Assembly: GCA_041477815.1 (NCBI GenBank)
Contig: JBGOUV010000337.1
Location: 1-7,704 of the forward strand
Source: JBGOUV01 sp041477815
Lineage (GTDB): Bacteria; Acidobacteriota; Terriglobia; Bryobacterales; JACQDG01
Direction: 5' to 3'
DNA: 7,704 nt
Shown: piece after piece, positions 6,201-7,704 of the stretch
How the letters are laid out: each line of letters starts with the position of its first letter
Numbering within the stretch: the first letter of the stretch is position 1
Translations under genes and position numbers: made by a program
The notes under the pieces: model-generated
Databases searched by the model: none
Told to the model about the DNA's origin: nothing
Seen by the model: the letters and a program-made list of their open reading frames with translations, nothing else

Positions 6201-7704
6201 CGCAAGAGTACCTGGCTGTGGGTCCAGGCCAGATCGAAGACGCGATCGGCGAGACGCCGGTCCTGGTATTTCTCGACCAGTCCCAGGCAGAGGTCGCGGC
6301 TCTCGCTGATGCCGGTCACGATATTGATCGTGGCCGACTCCTCCGGATCGAGCGTGATCCGGTGCCGGATGGCGACGATCGGATCGAGCACCGAGCCCTC
6401 GCCGCCCGAGAGCTTCGCCTCCCTCATGGCCTGGGGATCGGCCACCGTGTTGCCGCGGCCGATGAACCGCGAGCGGTCGGTCTCATAGGAGGCCTCTCCG
6501 ACGTCCGCCCCGTGCACGGCCATCAGGTGAAACATCCAGAGCGCGTGTTCATCGACCGAGCGCGGCCGGCGAGTGCACAGGATCGCCCGTTGCCGGGGGA
6601 TGATTTCCGTCTGCACAAAGAGATTGCTGAAGGCCGGATGCAAAGCGTCGGCCGCGGCCGGCGCCAGAACCACTTCCGCGTAACTCGTCACCTCGATGGT
6701 CCGGCGCGTCCGGGAGCGATTTGTAACCGTGATGCGGCGCAGCTCAATGTCGTCCTCGGGTGAAACGGCAATCTCCGTATGGGTGTGGAAGTCGCGGTGG
6801 CGGCAGCGGAACTCCGCCCGCGCCTCCGAGAAAATCGTCTCGTACGACTCCGCCTTCTGGAGTGCCGGCTGATAGGCGGCAGACCAGAACTCACCGCCGG
6901 TCACGTCGCGGAGATAACAGAAGGCGCCCCAGTTGTCCGAGACGCCGTCTTCGCGCCAGCGCGTGACGGCGAGGTCCTTCCAGCGGCTGTAGCCGCCTCC
7001 CGCGTTGGTGACCATTAAGTGGTATCTGCCGTTCGACAACAACTGCACTTCCGGCGACAGCGTATCCGGACTGAAAACCCGTATCTGCGTCTCCGCCTCG
7101 CGGGAAGCCGCGCTCAAGTCGGGGAGTTCGGCGGCCTGCGAATAGAACGCCCTAACCTTGGGAACCCGCTCGTGAAGCAACAGCATGGTGGCCTGAAACA
7201 TCGGAGCCGACTCGAATCGCTTTTGCATGGGGCGGTCCAGAAGCAGACCGGCCAGGGAGAGGAGGCTCATGCCCTGGTGGTGGGCCATGAAGGATCGAAC
7301 CACCACCTTCGATTGCCCGCGCGGCAGACGCGAAGGGGTGTAGTCGATCGCTTCATAGAAGCCGTATTTTCCTTCGAATCCCTCGCCGGCAAGTCGCTCC
7401 AGGTTCAGGCACGCCTCCTCCGGCGCCACCATCAGCGCCAGGGCGGAGGCATACGGCGCAACCACCAGGTCCTCGGCGAGCCCGCGTTGCAGTCCCAGGC
7501 CTGGGACGCCGAACGCGCGGTACTGGTAGTTGAGATGCACATCGGTCGTGTTGTAGCAGGATTCCGAGATCCCCCACGGCACCCCGCGTGTTCTTCCATA
7601 TTCGATCTGCCTCTCGACTGCCGCCCTGCAAGTCTGGTCGAGCAGGGTGTTTTCGTACGTCGGCATCACCAGCAGCGGCATCAGGTACTCGAACATCGAG
7701 CCGC
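3143..7704 (-). CDS. ndvB: Cyclic beta-1,2-glucan synthase, C-terminal half (cyclisation domain plus GH94 phosphorylase); 5' end outside window
   Basis: NdvB/ChvB/Cgs enzymes are inner-membrane proteins of roughly 2800-2900 residues that polymerise UDP-glucose into beta-1,2-glucan, trim it and close the ring. The frame is open to the window edge (GS precedes MFEYLMPLLVM), so the ATG at 7696 is internal and the GT84 membrane half is off-window. Counting that Met as 1: residues 1-190 are the glycoamylase-like cyclisation domain (WGISESCYN 41-49, YQYRAFGVPGLGLQRGLAEDL 58-77, SFMAHHQGMSLL 135-146); about 203-470 and 690-960 are two GH94-N/Glyco_transf_36 sandwiches (SNGRYHLMVTNAGGGYSRWKD; FFNGLGGFTPDGREYVI) separated by a helical stretch and a Ser/Pro linker at 659-680; about 975-1485 is the GH94 phosphorylase. 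Its motifs are intact: GFRDQLQD (1036-1043), GTGDWNDGMN (1167-1176, carrying the conserved acid Asp), ENGGQYTHA (1322-1330, with His) and TGSAGWMYR (1396-1404, phosphate-binding loop). Chain-length control by phosphorolysis is therefore likely functional. Residues 1491-1517 are non-homologous and overlap the quinoprotein relic. Promoter not visible. Confidence 0.93.
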   Translation of the reverse strand, partial: GSMFEYLMPLLVMPTYENTLLDQTCRAAVERQIEYGRTRGVPWGISESCYNTTDVHLNYQYRAFGVPGLGLQRGLAEDLVVAPYASALALMVAPEEACLNLERLAGEGFEGKYGFYEAIDYTPSRLPRGQSKVVVRSFMAHHQGMSLLSLAGLLLDRPMQKRFESAPMFQATMLLLHERVPKVRAFYSQAAELPDLSAASREAETQIRVFSPDTLSPEVQLLSNGRYHLMVTNAGGGYSRWKDLAVTRWREDGVSDNWGAFCYLRDVTGGEFWSAAYQPALQKAESYETIFSEARAEFRCRHRDFHTHTEIAVSPEDDIELRRITVTNRSRTRRTIEVTSYAEVVLAPAAADALHPAFSNLFVQTEIIPRQRAILCTRRPRSVDEHALWMFHLMAVHGADVGEASYETDRSRFIGRGNTVADPQAMREAKLSGGEGSVLDPIVAIRHRITLDPEESATINIVTGISESRDLCLGLVEKYQDRRLADRVFDLAWTHSQVLLRQLNVTEAEAQLYERLAGFVLYANPSLRADPGVLLQNRRGQSGLWGYAISGDLPIVLLQIGDPANIDLVRQLVQAHAYWRLKGLAVDLVIWNEDHAGYRQMLQDQIMGLVAAGVEATATDRLGGIFVRPADQISGEDRILIQSVARAILSDSRGTLAAQINHRSPSPSAPPRFTPARASRGEPGLVALSSRELIFFNGLGGFTPDGREYVITTTPQQVTPAPWVNVLANPHFGTVISESGRSYTWSENAHEFRLTPWHNDPVSDASGEAFYLRDEETGHYWSPMPLPARGATPYVSRHGFGYSVFEHTEGGIRSEVWVYVALDAPIKFAVWKVRNESNRPRRLSCTGYVEWVLGDLRPKSAMHVITEIDAPTGALLARNPYHTEFTGRVGFFDASESTRTVSGDRAEFLGRNGTLRRPAAMNRTRLSGKVGAALDPCAAIQVPFELAPGQEREIVFTLGAGRDAEDATNLVRRFRGSAAARQALEAVWQYWNHTLGAVYVETPDPALNVLANGWLVYQTLACRFWARSGYYQSGGAFGFRDQLQDSLALLHAQPHLLREHLLLCASRQFPEGDVQHWWHPPAGRGVRTQCSDDYLWLPLAACRYVLHTGDLGVLEELLPFLTGRPLNAEEDSYYDLPGRSEEAASLYEHCVRSIERGLRFGEHGLPLMGTGDWNDGMNRVGERGRGESVWLGFFLYEVLLGFSEVARLHGDGSFAERCLTGAAQLRRNIELHGWDGAWYRRAFFDDGSPLGSASNPECQIDSIAQSWSVLSGAGDAGRSRMAMEAVDQRLVRRDRGLIQLLDPPFDKSDLNPGYIKGYVPGVRENGGQYTHAAIWAAMAFARLGDSRRAWELFAIMNPVNHARSPEAIATYKVEPYVVAADVYALSPHIGRGGWTWYTGSAGWMYRLIVESLLGLRLDVDKLHFAPCLPEDWEAFQVHYRYRETIYHIAVLQARAENGDRRVTVDGMEREDQVIPLVDDRQEHSVEVRVSRLYSAANSITTPPSLLPSTLPGPPAHTTT

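Noticed and set aside
7694..7696. The ATG at 7696 (minus strand) as the start of the glucan synthase gene.
   Set aside because: The frame is open to the window edge, the preceding codons fit the family's conserved S-M-F-E-Y-L-M-P motif, and the protein would lack its whole glycosyltransferase half. It is an internal methionine.
1..7704. CRISPR arrays, tRNA or rRNA genes, insertion sequences, attachment sites, defence or biosynthetic clusters.
   Set aside because: Looked for on both strands; no spaced direct repeats, cloverleaf-like segments, transposase motifs or terminal inverted repeats were found. The broken genes in the middle show no mobile-element ends.

Overview
The window is GC-rich and reads like a chromosomal segment of an acidobacterium, most likely of the Bryobacterales/Solibacter group. 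The main clue is the C-terminal domain of the first gene. It matches, by recognition rather than by search, the 'Solibacter uncharacterized C-terminal domain' family (TIGR03437), which is heavily expanded in that lineage. The pseudogene fragments in the middle also resemble protein families common in Acidobacteria.

Layout: two large intact reading frames converge on a short stretch of gene debris. At 3-2642 (+) lies a complete secreted multidomain protein of 879 aa: signal peptide, N-terminal beta domain, two tandem laminin-B-like domains, a BACON/Ig-like domain and the TIGR03437-type C-terminus. At 3143-7704 (-) lies the C-terminal half, at least 1519 codons, of a cyclic beta-1,2-glucan synthase (NdvB/ChvB/Cgs type). 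Its 5' end, with the membrane glycosyltransferase, lies beyond the right edge. In view are most of the cyclisation (glycoamylase-like) domain, two GH94-N-type beta-sandwich domains and a GH94 phosphorylase domain with intact motifs.

Between them, 2643-3227 holds no intact gene. It contains hairpin-forming sequence just after the first gene. Next comes a 51-codon piece of a small secreted acidobacterial protein. Last is the 3' end of a PQQ-dependent (quinoprotein) dehydrogenase that can only be read by changing frame five times. The final 85 bases of this relic overlap the 3' end of the glucan synthase gene on the opposite strand, so the last 27 residues of the synthase are read from the complement of the dead gene.

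The two intact genes converge, so they do not form an operon and no joint function is shown. Both concern the cell envelope: one makes a periplasmic or exported glucan, the other is exported and looks like a binding or structural protein. I see no RNA gene, CRISPR array, insertion sequence or complete defence or mobile system. The unusual part of the window is the decayed island and its effect on the synthase C-terminus, not a new multi-gene system.
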